NCBI GenBank assembly: GCA_943354505.1
Contig: CALRCE010000002.1
Span: 41,070 to 74,527 of the forward strand
DNA length: 33,458 bases
Direction: 5' to 3'
Origin: Candidatus Peribacteria bacterium
Lineage (GTDB): Bacteria > Patescibacteriota > Gracilibacteria > UBA1369 > 2-02-FULL-48-14
The position numbers were made by a program, and so were the translations under genes. The notes under the pieces are model-generated. The model saw only the letters and a list, made by a program, of their open reading frames with translations, did not search any database and was not told the origin of the DNA. This document shows positions 31,667-33,458 of this stretch, piece after piece (position 1 is the stretch's first letter; every line of letters begins with the position of its first letter).

Positions 31667-33117
31667 AAGAAAAACAAATTCCATTCCAAACGGCAAAGGT
31701 TCCTTTCACACTCGTTATTTTTGGCGCCTCGGGCTCTCTCGCAAAACTCAAACTCTTCCCGGCCCTCTACGAATTGGTGAAGGAGAAACGTCTCACCAAA
31801 GAATATAAAATCGTCGGTTATGCACGCACGCCCATGAGCAACGAGGCCTTTCGAAATTTCTTTGCCGACGCCATCCGTTCTCAAGACAGTGCCGTCGACG
31901 AGAAAACCCTAAAGGACATCTTAAAAAATGTGTTTTATTTTTCAGGAGCTTACGATCAAAAGGAAGACTACGAACGATTCAAAAAAGAACTCAAAAAAAT
32001 CGAAAAAAGCTCCAGTAGAATTCGTGCCGCTTACTTCTCGGTACCGCCCACAGTTTTTCCGGATATTTTTCAAAATCTTTCCAAAACCAACTTCAACACA
32101 CCCAAGGCCACCTTACGTTTGGTCACCGAAAAACCTTTTGGATCCGACCTTAAAAGTGCAAAGAAACTCAAGAAATCTCTCGACGTTAATTTCAAAAGTG
32201 ATCAGATTTTCTTGCTCGACCACTACTTGGGCAAAGAAGCGGTGAGCAATCTGCTTTCACTCCGTTATGCCAATTCCATTCTCACGTCGCTTCTCAGTTC
32301 CGAATACATCGCCAACATTCAAATTTCAGCCCTCGAAAGCAAGGACATTGAAGGCCGTGCGAACTACTTTGATCACGTGGGAACGATTCAGGATATGATC
32401 CAGTCTCACTTGTTGCAAATGCTGGCCTACTTCACGATGTACGCCCCAAAAGAAAAGACGGCCAAGGCCATTCACCACGAAAAGGCCAGAGTTTTGAAAG
32501 GGCTCTCAATCAAAGATCCTCATCACGCGGTGATCCGAGGTCAGTATCAAGGCTACAAACAAGAAAAAAACATTCCAAAAGACTCCCAAACAGAAACCTA
32601 CGCCGCGCTCAAATTGTCTCTCAAACACGGCCTGTGGAAAAAGGTGCCCATCTACATTCGCAGTGGGAAATCACTCAAAACAAAGTGGACGGGAGTCGTT
32701 GTGGAATTCAAACCCAGAAGAGCGCAGCGTCAAACTCCGGGTTTGCCGCCCAATCGCATCGTGATCCAAATCCAGCCCTACGAAAAAATCGAATTTCATT
32801 TGCTCACCAAGTTGGGAGGAAAGACCTTTGATTTTCACGAACTCACCACCGGCAGACCCATTTATTGCAGTGGAGATTGTTTGGTGGAGCATGGGCGTTT
32901 ATTCCTGGATGTACTAGAAAATCGCCAAGATCTTTTCCTCAATTTTGAAGAGATTTTTGAAGCCTGGCGCGTGATCGATCCCGTTCAAAAAGCCTGCAAC
33001 TTAATGAAAGAAGACCACTGCCAACTCTTCAGCTATACCAAGGGCAGTTTAGGCCCAAAAACAGCTGACGACCTCTTGAAGAAAGATGGATTCAAATGGT
33101 TTAACCCCGAAGCATGA
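31660..33117 (+). CDS. zwf: glucose-6-phosphate 1-dehydrogenase
   Basis: A 485-residue enzyme opening the oxidative pentose-phosphate pathway. The coenzyme motif is GASGSLAKLKLFPALYEL, where the usual GASGDLAKRK has serine and leucine at two positions. RLVTEKPFGSDLKSAKKL and FLLDHYLGKEAVSN carry the substrate-binding and catalytic residues (DHYLGKE). FDHVGTIQDMIQSHLLQ and IYIRSGKSLKTKWT follow as expected. Length is normal. The start overlaps gnd by 7 bp and the stop overlaps pgl as ATGA, so the three genes are translationally linked. Confidence 0.96.
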   Translation: MVKEKQIPFQTAKVPFTLVIFGASGSLAKLKLFPALYELVKEKRLTKEYKIVGYARTPMSNEAFRNFFADAIRSQDSAVDEKTLKDILKNVFYFSGAYDQKEDYERFKKELKKIEKSSSRIRAAYFSVPPTVFPDIFQNLSKTNFNTPKATLRLVTEKPFGSDLKSAKKLKKSLDVNFKSDQIFLLDHYLGKEAVSNLLSLRYANSILTSLLSSEYIANIQISALESKDIEGRANYFDHVGTIQDMIQSHLLQMLAYFTMYAPKEKTAKAIHHEKARVLKGLSIKDPHHAVIRGQYQGYKQEKNIPKDSQTETYAALKLSLKHGLWKKVPIYIRSGKSLKTKWTGVVVEFKPRRAQRQTPGLPPNRIVIQIQPYEKIEFHLLTKLGGKTFDFHELTTGRPIYCSGDCLVEHGRLFLDVLENRQDLFLNFEEIFEAWRVIDPVQKACNLMKEDHCQLFSYTKGSLGPKTADDLLKKDGFKWFNPEA

Positions 33118-33458
33118 GCGTCACGATTCATCCCTTTATGAGTGAGACCGAATTCTGGGCGACTGCCTTGAAGTCGACTTTAAAAACCATCGAAGAAGCC
33201 CTCACGACACACGGCCACGCGCGCATTGGTTTAGCCGGAGGCAGCACGCCAAGACACCTCTACGAACTCCTGTCGAAAGAAACTTTACCGTGGAATCAAA
33301 TCACATGGATTTTGTTGGATGAACGTTACGTGCCTGCAGAGGACGAAGAAAGCAATCTGAGAATGATTGAACATGCCCTCTTTAAGCCAGCCGAAATCGC
33401 TGAAGAAAATCGTGTTTCTTTCGATACAAGCTCAACACCCTTGGAAGCGAGCAACTCC
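33114..33458 (+). CDS. pgl: 6-phosphogluconolactonase (3' end outside window)
   Basis: The first 115 codons of a lactonase that hydrolyses 6-phosphogluconolactone. GLAGGSTPRHLYELL and WILLDERYVPAEDEESNLRM are the two conserved segments of the Pgl/SugarP_isomerase family. The ATG overlaps the zwf stop (ATGA). The gene runs off the window end, so its full length and any fusion are not seen. Confidence 0.93.
   Translation, partial: MSVTIHPFMSETEFWATALKSTLKTIEEALTTHGHARIGLAGGSTPRHLYELLSKETLPWNQITWILLDERYVPAEDEESNLRMIEHALFKPAEIAEENRVSFDTSSTPLEASNS

Noticed and set aside
1-33458. Alternative genetic code 25 (UGA as glycine)
   Set aside because: TGA ends several well-defined genes (the SLH protein gene, gnd, zwf, the M23 peptidase) and no conserved protein here needs read-through of TGA.
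1-33458. CRISPR arrays or insertion sequences
   Set aside because: No array of regularly spaced direct repeats and no transposase-like frame is visible.

Overview
The window is a dense, chromosome-like stretch of a small-genome bacterium, most likely a member of the Candidate Phyla Radiation / Patescibacteria. Peregrinibacteria-like lineages are my best guess, because SLH-domain surface proteins, a complete oxidative pentose-phosphate operon and the standard genetic code occur together. TGA is used as a stop by several clear genes, which argues against the code-25 Gracilibacteria and Absconditabacteria. Almost no gene has a recognisable Shine-Dalgarno sequence, and several have a -10-like hexamer only 6-11 nt before the start codon. 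Many neighbours overlap by a few bases. The placement is an inference; no rRNA gene is present. No gap exceeds 300 bp: the largest are 28743-28994 (a structured inverted-repeat element), 25244-25466 (hairpins) and 11606-11756 (a promoter with repeated sites).

Layout. (1) 1-10 kb holds housekeeping genes: uvrC, carrying an acetyltransferase domain inserted in its nuclease domain; an SLH surface protein; yqeY; tRNA-Leu with a small membrane protein behind it; a DsbA-like thiol oxidoreductase; obgE; pth; rplU; and a possible isoprenoid-synthase-fold protein. (2) 9-11.6 kb, minus strand, holds a small secreted triple-repeat protein followed by an OmpR-type response regulator and its histidine kinase. 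(3) 11.7-16 kb holds an MFS drug-efflux-type transporter, a DEAD-box helicase, a small membrane protein and a class-2-like pyrD with a cysteine base. (4) 16-18.1 kb, minus strand, is a thiamine unit: TPP riboswitch, thiamine pyrophosphokinase and a sodium:solute symporter. (5) 18.1-20 kb, minus strand, holds an FAD oxidoreductase and a lipoprotein that looks frameshifted at a G5 run. (6) 20-26 kb is more accessory: an enlarged branched-chain-aminotransferase-like protein, a three-module peptidoglycan hydrolase behind a consensus promoter, a PpnP-like small protein, a solitary PemK/MazF-like toxin and a ParB-like protein directly behind tRNA-Gln. (7) 26-33.5 kb holds an M23 peptidase with coiled coil, mutY, rpmA, a small holin-family membrane protein, an unknown protein, and the gnd-zwf-pgl operon, cut by the window end.

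Working together. The thiamine unit reads as salvage: import by the symporter, pyrophosphorylation by the kinase, feedback by TPP through a riboswitch whose last helix ends next to the start codon. The three pentose-phosphate genes are overlapped or nearly so and would supply NADPH and ribulose 5-phosphate. The two peptidoglycan hydrolases, the SLH protein, the lipoprotein and the two-component system with its secreted neighbour form the envelope-related content.

The strongest candidates for something undescribed are the UvrC-GNAT domain insertion, the 165-bp inverted-repeat element between mutY and rpmA, the triple-repeat secreted protein next to the two-component system, and the habit of sharing stop codons between convergent genes.
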